64,000 bases of DNA from Gp6-AA40 sp035263125 (GCA_035263125.1 DATFRP010000284.1:1-64000), one strand, 5' to 3'; shown: positions 1 to 8,520, numbered from the stretch's first letter. Numbers and translations are program-made. Notes: generated from the letters alone by a model not told the origin.

Positions 1-138
1 TCACCGCAGTCGCAGACGACTACTGAAAATACTCTAACCAGCACTTTTGCGAGTGCGGGTAACAAGACAGTCACCGTACGCGTGGTGTTGATGGATGGTC
101 GCTCAGCAACGACGAGCTCTCAAATCACCGTGCCGTAA
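1..138 (+). CDS. C-terminal end of a beta-sandwich (PKD/Ig-like) protein, partial
   Basis: The first reading frame is open from base 1 to a TAA at 136-138 and encodes the last 45 residues of a protein whose start lies outside the window. The tail alternates polar and hydrophobic residues (for example TVTVRVVLMDG) after a FASAGNKTV turn, the pattern of the last strands of PKD or immunoglobulin-like domains in secreted or surface proteins. The next gene overlaps it in another frame. The family is a guess from a short fragment; that it is coding is better supported than its function. Confidence 0.5.
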   Translation, partial: SPQSQTTTENTLTSTFASAGNKTVTVRVVLMDGRSATTSSQITVP

Positions 139-943
139 CAACGAGCGCGGCTTCGCGATGGTCGCGCTGCTCGTGACGCTGAGCGTCATGACAGTGATCA
201 TGACCGTCGCGTTGCCCGTGCTATCGACGATGGCGCAGCGCGAACGTGAAACGGAACTGGTGTTTCGCGGGCAGCAGTACGCGCGCGCGGTCGGTCTCTT
301 CCAGAGAAAGTACGGCAACGCGCTGCCGCCGAACGTCGACGTCCTGGTCGAACAGAAATTCCTCCGCAAGATGTACAAGGATCCGATCACGGGCGACGAC
401 TTTCAGGTGGTGGGGCCCGGCAGCCCCGAGCTTGCACTCGCCATGAACGCCGCGCCCCAGACCGGCCAGCAGCAGGGGAGAGGTGCGAACCAGCAGGGTC
501 AAGGTCAAGGTCAGGGTCAGGGTCAGGGCAGCTCATTCAACCAGACGCAGCCGTCTTTCGGAATGAATCAATCCGGCGGGCTGGGATCTGGACGCAGCGC
601 CAATCCAGGAGGCGCTCCCGGCGGCGTCCTCGGAGTCGTCAGCAAAAGCCCGAAGACCTCGCTGCGTCTTTACAACGGCCACGACAAGTACAACGAGTGG
701 GTGTTCACCGCGACGCAGATGAGTGTCGCTGCCGGCGGAGGAGCGCGTGGTGGGGCGGCCGGTGGCGCTGGAGGGAATGCGGGTCGCGGCGGTCGCGGAC
801 CGAATCAACCCCAGGGAGACAACCGCGGACGTTTCGGATCCCCGCAATCGCCTTTCGGCGGATCTCCGCAACAATCGCCATTCGGGCGCGACATGGGACC
901 ATCACAAGGTCCGCCTCGTCTGCCCCCGCCGGGACGACCCTAA
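95..943 (+). CDS. Type II secretion/type IV pilus-like pseudopilin with Gly/Gln-rich C-terminus
   Basis: This 282-residue protein has a basic leader ending in ERG followed by FAMVALLVTLSVM, the usual cut site (after Gly19) and hydrophobic helix of a prepilin-peptidase substrate. A pseudopilin body follows at about residues 40-110, with a DPITGDDF segment typical of GspG-like proteins. The usual Glu at mature position 5 is Ala. Residues 125-180 are Gly/Gln/Asn-rich and partly encoded by a hexanucleotide repeat; the last 60 residues are Gly/Pro/Gln-rich. The chosen ATG overlaps the previous gene by 44 bases but keeps the leader; an ATG at 158 would lose it. Its job in a secretion or pilus machine is inferred, since no other such gene is in view. 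Confidence 0.75.
   Translation: MVAQQRRALKSPCRNNERGFAMVALLVTLSVMTVIMTVALPVLSTMAQRERETELVFRGQQYARAVGLFQRKYGNALPPNVDVLVEQKFLRKMYKDPITGDDFQVVGPGSPELALAMNAAPQTGQQQGRGANQQGQGQGQGQGQGSSFNQTQPSFGMNQSGGLGSGRSANPGGAPGGVLGVVSKSPKTSLRLYNGHDKYNEWVFTATQMSVAAGGGARGGAAGGAGGNAGRGGRGPNQPQGDNRGRFGSPQSPFGGSPQQSPFGRDMGPSQGPPRLPPPGRP
497..526 (+). repeat. Hexanucleotide tandem repeat within the pseudopilin gene
   Basis: Five head-to-tail copies of GGTCAR are present. In frame they encode alternating Gly and Gln. Six-base units keep the frame when copy number changes, so this tract can vary in length without disrupting the gene. Confidence 0.85.
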
Positions 944-1989
944 GGCAATTCGTCCATCACCGCATCGTGCAGCGCCCGACGGACTCTGCCGATCGCATCG
1001 TTGTCCGGCTTCGGATGCACGCGGTTCGTGAGCAACACCACATACACCGCGCGCGCGGGGTCGATCCACAACGACGTACCGGTGAACCCCGTGTGGCCGA
1101 ACGCGGTCGCCGACATCCGCGTGCCGCACGATGACGTTGGCAGCATCGTGTCCCATCCGAGCGCGCGCGAACTGCCGGGCACGTCGGTGCGACGACGAAT
1201 GAATGTCAGGAGAGCGTCCCGGCGAAATACACCCGTGCGGTCGTCGAGTATCTGCAACAGGTGTCGGGCGTAGTCGCCTACCGCGGCGGCTGTTCCGAAA
1301 AGTCCTGCCTGTGCCGCTGCCCCTCCGAGCGCCCAGGCGTTGTCATCGTCAACCTCACCGACGCGTCGCCCGCGAAAATCGTCTTCGCGCGTAGGCGCGG
1401 TTCTCGACTTCCAAATCGCCGGCGGAAGGAACTGAAGATCCTGGACGATCCCCATCTGTGACTTCAGCGCCTCGAACTGCACGGGAAGAGGGGAGAGTGC
1501 TTCGAGAATGAACCCGAGCAGCATGAAGCCGAGGTCGCTGTAGATCGATCGCGAACGCGGCTCGTATTCGAGCGGCGTTTCGCAGATCGCGCGCTCGAAC
1601 TCGGCGCGGCCGCGGTGATCGCGATAGAGCGGCGCATGCGCCGGCAGACCGCTGCAGTGTGCGAGCAGGTCACGAATCGTCACGCGATCTCGAGGCGCCC
1701 CGCGCCATGAGACGATGTGCGCCGTCACTGGATCATCGAGTCCGATCGCGCCTCGTTCGATCTGTCGGAGCGCGATCGCTGTCGTCGACAGCACCTTGGT
1801 CAGCGATGCGAGATCGAAGATGGTGTCGGCCTGTGTGAGCAGCGAGTCGGAGTCGAAACTCAATGTGCCGAACGCTTCCCGCCACAGCACCTGGCGTGAT
1901 TGACCGACCTCGACGACGGCGGCTGGAAAGGCTCGCTCAGCAACCGCGCGCCGAAGCACCTGGCGCGCGGCCGGGAACGCGGAGACCAT
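940..1989 (-). CDS. Serine hydrolase of the beta-lactamase fold, AmiE-like
   Basis: This 349-residue protein carries the penicillin-binding/beta-lactamase triad: SLTK with the nucleophile near residue 62, YSD near residue 150, and HTGFTG near the C-terminus in place of KTG. There is no clear signal peptide from the chosen ATG, which sits 8 bases after the upstream stop. Members of this family include esterases, class C-like enzymes and the Bacillus subtilis muropeptide amidase AmiE, which sits in a murQ operon. The nearby amino-sugar kinase, nagB and murQ make an AmiE-like role in cutting the MurNAc-peptide bond attractive, but this is inference. Its stop overlaps that of the convergent pseudopilin gene. 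Confidence 0.75.
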   Translation of the reverse strand: MVSAFPAARQVLRRAVAERAFPAAVVEVGQSRQVLWREAFGTLSFDSDSLLTQADTIFDLASLTKVLSTTAIALRQIERGAIGLDDPVTAHIVSWRGAPRDRVTIRDLLAHCSGLPAHAPLYRDHRGRAEFERAICETPLEYEPRSRSIYSDLGFMLLGFILEALSPLPVQFEALKSQMGIVQDLQFLPPAIWKSRTAPTREDDFRGRRVGEVDDDNAWALGGAAAQAGLFGTAAAVGDYARHLLQILDDRTGVFRRDALLTFIRRRTDVPGSSRALGWDTMLPTSSCGTRMSATAFGHTGFTGTSLWIDPARAVYVVLLTNRVHPKPDNDAIGRVRRALHDAVMDELP

Positions 1990-1997
1990 GCACGAGA

Positions 1998-3098
1998 CTA
2001 CCGCGATCCGCCACCCGTGGTGGCAACTGGCCCGTTCGGTGGAAGGACGGCCGATCCCGTTACGACTCCATCGGACGACAGCACGATGGTGGTCGTGTTG
2101 CCGGATCGCCGCCCGACTCCGTCGACCACACGAGCCGCGATCCACGAGCGCCAGTTCTGAAAATGCTCCTCGCGCGCGGAACCATCGTCGACGGGGATGT
2201 TGACCATGACGGTCAAGGACGGGTTGACGGTCTTCAGGGCAGCGTGCACACGCGTGATGAGCGCAGTGAGACGCGTCTCCCTGAAATTCGTCCACTCGGT
2301 GGGAAATTCGGACACGTAGCCGAATGGATCGATCGCTTCGACTTCATCGAGCCGCGCGCGTTCGCGAATCGGCAGTCGCGGACGCTCGTCGGCACGAAAC
2401 AAATCCATCGCGTGGCGGCTGTAGTCGAAGTCGCTGCCCGGGAAGCGCAGCGTGTCGAGATAGACACCATCGACGACATAGCGCTGCACGGTCGCCGTGA
2501 CGAGCTTCGTCAGATACGACGCCGCGTCTGGATCCAACGGTGAGATGTACAGCCCGTCGATTCTCGATTGGTTCGCTCGCGTCCACCGCGACAACTGCCC
2601 GAGATACGCCGGACCGCGAGGATCGAGGGCCATCATCGCCGACGCCAGCTCGCGCGGAATCATGAGCCATTCGGGATGTTCGTAGATCACATGCGCACGA
2701 GAGGCAGGGAATTCATCCACTCGCGCAACACGATTCACATCGAGCCACGCCTGCACGTGGAGACCGCGCTCGCGAGCTTCGCGGATGCATTCGCGCACGC
2801 CGTCGAAACCATGCGACGCGTTATCACCGTCGGTCAAGGTGATCGGAACGAAGACGGTATCGAATCCGTTCGCTCGGGCCGACGCCACACTGCGTCGGAT
2901 GGCGTCGAGGGAATCGAGGGAGTCTCGCGTGATCCAGTAACCGCGAATCGGTGCGTCACCAGCCGCGCGTGTGTCGACGCGTGCAAATCCGAGGATCAGC
3001 AGCGTGATCGCAGCACCGCATACCGCGTGAACATAGCGGCGGTGATGCCACGATCGGAAGGCACGACGCAACATTTGGGGGACATCGAAATGTACCAT
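1998..3098 (-). CDS. Glycosyl hydrolase-like 10 (GHL10/DUF187, YngK-type) family protein, membrane-anchored or secreted
   Basis: The 366-residue product has one N-terminal hydrophobic segment at about residues 25-43, then a TIM-barrel-like body with the strand ends expected of the GHL10 group (GYWIT, FDTVFVPI, GLHVQAWLDVNR, VDGVYLDTLRFP). These proteins are predicted glycosidases acting outside the cytoplasm; substrates are mostly unknown. It is followed after 8 bases by the AmiE-like gene and diverges from the amino-sugar kinase gene with a 15-base gap, so control sequences must overlap coding sequence. A peptidoglycan-related substrate is suggested by the neighbours only. Confidence 0.7.
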   Translation of the reverse strand: MVHFDVPQMLRRAFRSWHHRRYVHAVCGAAITLLILGFARVDTRAAGDAPIRGYWITRDSLDSLDAIRRSVASARANGFDTVFVPITLTDGDNASHGFDGVRECIREARERGLHVQAWLDVNRVARVDEFPASRAHVIYEHPEWLMIPRELASAMMALDPRGPAYLGQLSRWTRANQSRIDGLYISPLDPDAASYLTKLVTATVQRYVVDGVYLDTLRFPGSDFDYSRHAMDLFRADERPRLPIRERARLDEVEAIDPFGYVSEFPTEWTNFRETRLTALITRVHAALKTVNPSLTVMVNIPVDDGSAREEHFQNWRSWIAARVVDGVGRRSGNTTTIVLSSDGVVTGSAVLPPNGPVATTGGGSR

Positions 3099-3113
3099 AC
3101 TTGAGCGATCCCT

Positions 3114-4049
3114 ATGCATGTATTAGGCATCGATGCGGGAGGTACGAAGACCGTCTGTCAGTTGGCTGACGAACGAGGGGCGGTGGTTGCGGAAGCGAGG
3201 GGAGGCGGGGCGAACCTCCGCGCCGCCGGTCAAATCGAAGTGGAGCGCGTGCTTCGCCGTCTGATCGAAGATGTTCTCGCTCACCGCGAGATTCGCCCCG
3301 AGGCGATTTGCATCGGGATTGCCGGTGCCGACCGAGAACGCGATGCCGACCTCGTTCGTGATGTGACGCGCCGTCTCGGACACGACGTCCCCACGGTCGT
3401 CGTCAACGACGCGCTCATTGCACTCGTCGCCGGCGTCGGAGAACGCGCCGGGGTCGTCATCGTTGCGGGTACGGGGTCCATTGCCTACGGCCGCGATGCC
3501 GCAGGGCGGGCCGCGCGCGCGGGCGGCTGGGGATATCTCCTGGGCGATGAAGGTGGAGGTTTCTGGATCGGCCGGGCCGCCCTCTCGGCGGTGGTTCGTC
3601 AGTTCGACCGGCGGGGTCCGGCGACCTTGCTCACCGAGTTGGTCCTCACCCAGATGGGATTGACGACGCCGGCGCAGGTCATCGCAGCCGTGTACGATCG
3701 CGGCCTTCCCAGGCACGTCATAGCGGGGATCGCCGATGTCGTCGAGCACGCGACCGGAGCTGGCGACGCAGTGGCTGCGGAGATTCTCGATCGCGCGGCC
3801 GACGAGCTGACGTCAGCGGCTGCCTCGGTCGTGACGAAGCTGGAGATGCGTGGAGAAGTCTTTCAGACTGTTCTGGCCGGAGGAATCTTCCGGGGCATTC
3901 CGTCCCTCGCTGCCAGCGTCGAGGCACGGCTGGCGGAGGTGGCGCCCAGAAGCATCGTGCGTCGACTGGAGGTCGAGCCGGCCTACGGTGCGGTCAGGCT
4001 CGCTCTCGCGGCGACGCGCGGGCGAGTGGTCATTCCCTCTTACATCTGA
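3114..4049 (+). CDS. BadF/BadG-type ATPase-fold kinase, probable N-acetylglucosamine/N-acetylmuramic acid kinase
   Basis: This 311-residue protein belongs to the ASKHA fold. The phosphate-1 motif GIDAGGTKT is at residues 5-13, a second acidic motif is in VVVNDALIAL, the adenosine-side motif is VAGTGSIAYG, and GGWGYLLGDEGGGFWIGR is characteristic of GlcNAc kinases such as human NAGK and clostridial MurK. It transfers phosphate from ATP to C6 of an amino sugar in the cytoplasm. The nagB gene follows after 7 bases in the same direction and murQ is next, which suggests it feeds GlcNAc-6-P and/or MurNAc-6-P. Which sugar is preferred cannot be read from the sequence. Confidence 0.85.
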   Translation: MHVLGIDAGGTKTVCQLADERGAVVAEARGGGANLRAAGQIEVERVLRRLIEDVLAHREIRPEAICIGIAGADRERDADLVRDVTRRLGHDVPTVVVNDALIALVAGVGERAGVVIVAGTGSIAYGRDAAGRAARAGGWGYLLGDEGGGFWIGRAALSAVVRQFDRRGPATLLTELVLTQMGLTTPAQVIAAVYDRGLPRHVIAGIADVVEHATGAGDAVAAEILDRAADELTSAAASVVTKLEMRGEVFQTVLAGGIFRGIPSLAASVEARLAEVAPRSIVRRLEVEPAYGAVRLALAATRGRVVIPSYI

Positions 4050-4056
4050 CTCGTCA

Positions 4057-4785
4057 TTGGATATCACGATCTTCGAGACGCGTGAGCACGTGGCCCGTGC
4101 CGCAGCACAACGCGTCACCGAAGCGGTGCGTGCCCGGCCGAACCTCGTACTCGGCGTTCCCGCTGGGCACACGCCCATCCCGACGTACGACGAACTGGAA
4201 CGGCTGCACCGTTCAGGCGCCGTCGATTTCTCGGTCGCATCGTGCTTCACGATCGATGAGTTCGTCGGGCTCGACCGCACCAGCAAGGGGAGCTTCTATC
4301 AGTTCCTGATCGAGCACTTGTTCTCGCGCCTGAACTTCGATCCGAGTCGAATCCGTGCACTTGATGGTGCCGCTGCGGATCTCGACGCCGAGTGTGATCG
4401 CTACGAGGCGGCCATCATCGCGGCTGGTGGCATCGACCTCCAGATCGTCGGCCTGGGTCGCAACGGTCATGTCGGTTTCAACGAGCCGGACGACACGCTG
4501 GTCGCGAACACGCATCGTGTCGTTCTCCGGGAAGAGACACGACGTGACAACGCTACCAGCTTCGACGGCGATGCGACGCTCGTACCTCGCGAAGCGCTCT
4601 CCATGGGAATCGGGACGATTCTTCGGGCGCGGGCGATCCTGATGATCGCGACCGGAGAGGCCAAGGCGCAGCCGGTGGAGCAGATGATTCGCGGCCGCGT
4701 CACCACTCGACTGCCGGCATCGTTTCTTCAGTTGCACCCGGCGGTGGAGGTCTACATCGATCGCGCCGCCGCCGCCCGCTTATGA
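4057..4785 (+). CDS. nagB: Glucosamine-6-phosphate deaminase/isomerase
   Basis: NagB converts glucosamine-6-P to fructose-6-P and ammonia, sending amino sugars into glycolysis. The 242-residue product shows the active-site stretch TIDEFVGL and the signature GLGRNGHVGFNEP with its Asp/His/Glu catalytic set. A TTG 7 bases after the kinase stop is taken as start, because no ATG or GTG in the frame lies near it. Translation is probably coupled to the kinase. Its stop codon directly abuts the stop of the convergent murQ. No nagA (GlcNAc-6-P deacetylase) lies nearby, so the pathway needs a deacetylase encoded elsewhere. Confidence 0.92.
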   Translation: MDITIFETREHVARAAAQRVTEAVRARPNLVLGVPAGHTPIPTYDELERLHRSGAVDFSVASCFTIDEFVGLDRTSKGSFYQFLIEHLFSRLNFDPSRIRALDGAAADLDAECDRYEAAIIAAGGIDLQIVGLGRNGHVGFNEPDDTLVANTHRVVLREETRRDNATSFDGDATLVPREALSMGIGTILRARAILMIATGEAKAQPVEQMIRGRVTTRLPASFLQLHPAVEVYIDRAAAARL

Positions 4786-5778
4786 GCGCGGTGATTTCGG
4801 CCCACCGAGAGCGGTCGTGACCGCCGAACCCTCGGCGTGCCCTTGCAGGAGACCGCGCAGCCGCGGCTCGATGTCTTCGCCGAGCGCTTCGCGCATCGAG
4901 TCGTGCGCCTTCCGCAGACGCGCCTGCGCCCGGTGGTAGGTCAGTCCCGTCTTCTGCATCACGATCGCGACCTTCACGTTCCACTGCGCCGTCTTCAGCA
5001 GCTTGTCCGCGTCTTCGTAGTCCAGTCCCGTGACGATGTTCACGATGCGACGGGCCCGATCCTTGAGCTTTTCGGATCCGGTCTGCACATCAACCATCAG
5101 GTTTCCGTAGGTCTTCCCGATGCGGACCATGGCGCCCGTCGTCAGCATGTTCAGAATCAATTTGGTCGCCGTACCCGCCTTGAGTCTCGTGGAGCCGGCG
5201 ATGACTTCCGCGCCGACGCCAGGCGCAATCGTGAGGTCGACGAACGTCTGCAATTCCGTGCCGGGATCGCACGTCACGAAGATGATTCGAGCGCCTGCCT
5301 TGCGCGCTCGGGTGAGTGCCCCTCGCACGAACTGCGTCATCCCACTGGCCGAAACGCCGACGACGACGTCTTTCTTCGTGGGGCGCAGGCGCGTGATTGC
5401 GCGCGTGCCTTCTTCGTAGTTGTCCTCGACGCCCTCCTTCGCGCTGAAGATCGCGTCGCGGCCGCCGGCCATGATCGCCTGCACATGCTCCGGATCCGTG
5501 CTGAACGTCGGCGGCATCTCGGCCGATTCCAGGATGCCGAGTCGTCCACTGGTACCGGCGCCCACAAAAATGATCCGGCCGTCCTTGCGAAGCGCGGTGG
5601 CGATCATCTCGACACCGACCGCGATGCGCTCGCGCTCGCGTCTGACGGCATCGAGCATCTTGCGATCTTCGTTGACCATCAGGTCCACGATGTCGTCCGC
5701 TGCCAGTTTGTCGATGCCGAGACTGACGGCGTTGATGGCTTCAGTGGGGAGGGATTGCCACTTGGAACGAACCGGCAT
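4780..5778 (-). CDS. murQ: N-acetylmuramic acid 6-phosphate etherase
   Basis: MurQ removes the D-lactyl ether from MurNAc-6-P, giving GlcNAc-6-P and lactate, a key step in recycling cell-wall sugar. The 332-residue protein has the SIS-domain motif VGAGTSGRLGILESAEMPP near residue 73 and the later catalytic-site region AIFSAKEGVEDNYEEG. Length is a little above the usual 300. The gene is convergent with nagB and divergent from xerD. A kinase providing MurNAc-6-P and NagB providing the exit step are next door, so the cluster is functionally coherent. Confidence 0.95.
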   Translation of the reverse strand: MPVRSKWQSLPTEAINAVSLGIDKLAADDIVDLMVNEDRKMLDAVRRERERIAVGVEMIATALRKDGRIIFVGAGTSGRLGILESAEMPPTFSTDPEHVQAIMAGGRDAIFSAKEGVEDNYEEGTRAITRLRPTKKDVVVGVSASGMTQFVRGALTRARKAGARIIFVTCDPGTELQTFVDLTIAPGVGAEVIAGSTRLKAGTATKLILNMLTTGAMVRIGKTYGNLMVDVQTGSEKLKDRARRIVNIVTGLDYEDADKLLKTAQWNVKVAIVMQKTGLTYHRAQARLRKAHDSMREALGEDIEPRLRGLLQGHAEGSAVTTALGGPKSPRS

Positions 5779-5790
5779 ACGGCTACAATT

Positions 5791-5835
5791 CTAGCGAGGC
5801 CTGCCTCAGACCGTCGAGCCTGTGAGCCTCGCTAG
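5791..5835. repeat. Inverted repeat between murQ and xerD
   Basis: Ten-base perfect arms, CTAGCGAGGC at 5791-5800 and its complement at 5826-5835, flank 25 bases. The element sits in the divergent promoter region just upstream of murQ. It could be a regulator binding site or an RNA hairpin; the sequence does not decide. Confidence 0.6.
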
Positions 5836-5905
5836 CCCTCAGCATCTCTTGGCCCCGCGTTGCGGGGCGAGCCGTCTCGACCGAGGAAGACTTGACTCAT
5901 TTTTC

Positions 5906-6838
5906 ATGGATCCAGCCGGTCACGACGGCTACCCAGGTCCCTTGAGCAGCGTGTCCTCGCTCGACGCGTATCTGACACATCTCACCGTCGAGCGGAGGCT
6001 CGCGGCGAACTCTGTCGAAAGTTACGCGCGTGATTTGCAACTTCTGGCCGAGCATGCCGCCGGGAAGCACGTGTCTGTTGACACGCTCACACGTACGGAG
6101 CTCGAAGCGTTCGTTCGCGATCTGATGGCCAGCGGCCGCTCGCCTCGGTCGGTAGCGCGCGCGATCGCCTGCTACCGAGGGTTCTACCGCTTTCTGGTCG
6201 TCGACGGACGGCTGAAGGCGAGTCCCGCCGACGATCTGCGGCCCCCGCGTGCGTGGAAGGTCCTCCCGAAATACCTGCCGGTGGAGGAGGTCGATCGTTT
6301 GATCGCACAGCCTGCAGTCGAGACACCGCGTGGACTGCGCGACCGCGCGCTGATCGAGCTCTTGTACGCAACCGGCATGCGCGTGTCGGAACTGCTGTCG
6401 CTCCGGCCGTCCGACATCAATCTCGAAGCGTCCTACCTGACATGCACAGGAAAAGGAGACAAGCAGCGGATCGTGCCGATCGGTGATGAAGCGGCAGACT
6501 GGGTCCGACAATATCTCAGGGCATCACGTCCGGTGCTGCTCGGCAAGCGCAGCAGTCCGCGACTGTTCGTCAATGCGAAGGGAGGGGGACCCGGCCTGAC
6601 GCGAGTAGGCTTCTGGAAGATCTTGAAAGGGTACGCCCGACAAGCGGGGCTGAGCCGAACGATCAGCCCTCATGTACTGAGACATTCGTTTGCGACGCAT
6701 CTGCTCGAACGAGGCGCCGATCTGCGCGCCATCCAGATGATGCTCGGACACGCTGATCTATCCACGACGCAGATCTACACACACGTCCTCGAGCAGCGCA
6801 TGCGCGCTGTCTACGACAGGTTCCATCCGAGAGCATGA
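5906..6838 (+). CDS. xerD: Tyrosine recombinase of the XerC/XerD type
   Basis: The 310-residue product has an N-terminal SAM-like core-binding domain (about 15-105) and a C-terminal catalytic domain. All six catalytic positions are visible: Arg159 (TGMRVSEL), Lys183 (GKGDKQ), His256 and Arg259 (HVLRH), His282 (LGHADL) and Tyr291 (YTHV). Such enzymes resolve chromosome dimers at dif. The length and single-copy context fit a housekeeping Xer rather than a phage integrase; XerC versus XerD is not certain. The ATG at 5906 follows a GAGGAAG ribosome site by a long spacing; an upstream GTG at 5822 would add residues unlike the family. The stop overlaps the next ATG (ATGA). Confidence 0.9.
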   Translation: MDPAGHDGYPGPLSSVSSLDAYLTHLTVERRLAANSVESYARDLQLLAEHAAGKHVSVDTLTRTELEAFVRDLMASGRSPRSVARAIACYRGFYRFLVVDGRLKASPADDLRPPRAWKVLPKYLPVEEVDRLIAQPAVETPRGLRDRALIELLYATGMRVSELLSLRPSDINLEASYLTCTGKGDKQRIVPIGDEAADWVRQYLRASRPVLLGKRSSPRLFVNAKGGGPGLTRVGFWKILKGYARQAGLSRTISPHVLRHSFATHLLERGADLRAIQMMLGHADLSTTQIYTHVLEQRMRAVYDRFHPRA

Positions 6839-8520
6839 GACCACTACGTCTGCTGGCGCTCGCGCTCGTTCTGGGAGCGGCGATCGCCTCGTTCAGTCTG
6901 CTGCCATCGTCAGCGCGATCGATGCCGGCCATGGCGGGCCACCGGGCGCCCATTCGCGGAGCGATGCACATTCACACGCGGCGTTCCGATGGAACGGGCA
7001 CTGTCGATCAAGTCGCTGCGGCGGCCGCGCGAGCGGGTCTGTCGTTCGTGATCATCACTGATCACGGAAACTTGAGCCGCGAGCTCGAGCCGCCGTCGTA
7101 TCGAAGCGGCGTGCTCTGCATCGAGGCCGTCGAAATCAGCACCAAAGGTGGTCACGTTGTCGCACTGGGGCTGTCGAAGTCGCCGTATCCGCTCGGAGGG
7201 GAGCCTCGCGACGTGGTCGACGACATCGCACGGCTCGGCGGCATGTCGATTGCAGCACATCCAACTTCGTCGAAGGCTGACCTGCGCTGGCGCGACTGGA
7301 GTGCTCCGATCGATGGGATCGAATGGCTCAACGGCGACAGTGAATGGCGCGACGAACGCGCGGCGTCACTCGGACGCACGCTGCTGACGTATCCGTTTCG
7401 ACAGGCAGAGACGCTCGCGTCGCTGCTCGATCGGCCCGACGCGGCGTTGAGCGCATGGGACAAGTTGGCGTCCGACCATCCCGTCGTCGCAGTCGCCGCG
7501 AGCGACGCGCATGCCCGCATCGGATTCCGCTCAGAAGGCGATCCGTTCGAACCTCGGATTGCGTTGCATCTCCCGGCGTACGAGCAGGCGTTCCGTGCGT
7601 TCTCGATCTCGATACCGGGAGTCGCTCTCGGACACGATGCCGCCACAGACGCCAGGGCGGTGGTCGATGCCATTCGACACGGCCATGTGTTCTCGTCGAT
7701 AGATGGCCTCGCGAGTCCGGCCATCGTCGCATTCACCGCCGAGAGCGGGGGAGTCAGCGCTCAGGGCGGCGACACGCTGCGTGCGGGCAATCCTGCGACG
7801 TTCTCCCTCGAGAGCAACGCACCCTCTGATGCGCGCGTGCGGCTGCTTCGAAACGGCGTCCAGGTGGCTGACGTCACCGGGCCGAAGCTCATGTACGTGG
7901 GAACGGAGGCCGGTGCCTACCGCGTCGAAATCTACTTTCCTCATGCGCCCGGAGTTCCGCCCATCCCGTGGATTGTGACCAATCCGATCTACCTGAGTGC
8001 ACGTGGCGCGAGACCTGTCGAGAAGGCCGATTCAGCCGCGTTCACGTCGCGCTATGACGACGGACCGGCGGATGAATGGCACGTTGAGAAGAGCGCGAAC
8101 TCGGAAGGCGCCATCAACGTTGTTCGCACAATCGGGGGAACACAGCTGTCGCTTCGGTTCGGGCTCGGTGGTATGGACGGAGAGAGCCCGTTCGTCGGTT
8201 TCGTGATGCCCGCCGGCTCGATCGTCGGCGCCGATCGACTCGCGTTCAGTGCGACCGCGAATCGGCCGATGCGAATGTCGGTGCAGCTGCGGACGCCAGA
8301 CGGTGCCGCAGCGAAGCGATGGCAGCGGTCGATCTATCTCGATGAGACGAAACGATCACTGGTGGTGCCGTTCGGAGAGATGACGCCGCTCGGCGCGGCG
8401 TCGGATGCGCATCCGATCGTCGAGCGCGTAAGCGATGTGCTCTTCGTGGTCGACACAGTCAACGCCGGTCCAGGATCGAACGGTCAGATCTGGCTCGACG
8501 ACGTGAAGTACGGCCGCTGA
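6835..8520 (+). CDS. Exported PHP-domain metal-dependent phosphoesterase-like protein
   Basis: This 561-residue protein begins with a hydrophobic signal segment (residues 5-28). A PHP domain follows with HIHTRRSDGTG near residue 45, IITDHGN near residue 78, later His residues (SIAAHPT) and AASDAHAR, which together form the usual trinuclear metal site. From about residue 330 to the end there is a beta-rich region resembling carbohydrate-binding or jelly-roll modules. It overlaps xerD by 4 bases. Substrate is unknown; exported PHP proteins are often annotated only as predicted phosphoesterases. Confidence 0.75.
   Translation: MRPLRLLALALVLGAAIASFSLLPSSARSMPAMAGHRAPIRGAMHIHTRRSDGTGTVDQVAAAAARAGLSFVIITDHGNLSRELEPPSYRSGVLCIEAVEISTKGGHVVALGLSKSPYPLGGEPRDVVDDIARLGGMSIAAHPTSSKADLRWRDWSAPIDGIEWLNGDSEWRDERAASLGRTLLTYPFRQAETLASLLDRPDAALSAWDKLASDHPVVAVAASDAHARIGFRSEGDPFEPRIALHLPAYEQAFRAFSISIPGVALGHDAATDARAVVDAIRHGHVFSSIDGLASPAIVAFTAESGGVSAQGGDTLRAGNPATFSLESNAPSDARVRLLRNGVQVADVTGPKLMYVGTEAGAYRVEIYFPHAPGVPPIPWIVTNPIYLSARGARPVEKADSAAFTSRYDDGPADEWHVEKSANSEGAINVVRTIGGTQLSLRFGLGGMDGESPFVGFVMPAGSIVGADRLAFSATANRPMRMSVQLRTPDGAAAKRWQRSIYLDETKRSLVVPFGEMTPLGAASDAHPIVERVSDVLFVVDTVNAGPGSNGQIWLDDVKYGR

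Noticed and set aside
3850..4056. Upstream extension of the nagB frame
   Set aside because: It lies inside the kinase gene and the residues do not resemble NagB; the TTG at 4057 begins the conserved protein.
5822..5905. N-terminal extension of the xerD frame
   Set aside because: It crosses the inverted-repeat arm and a small CCCCGC hairpin, is unlike Xer proteins, and the ATG at 5906 gives a normal length.
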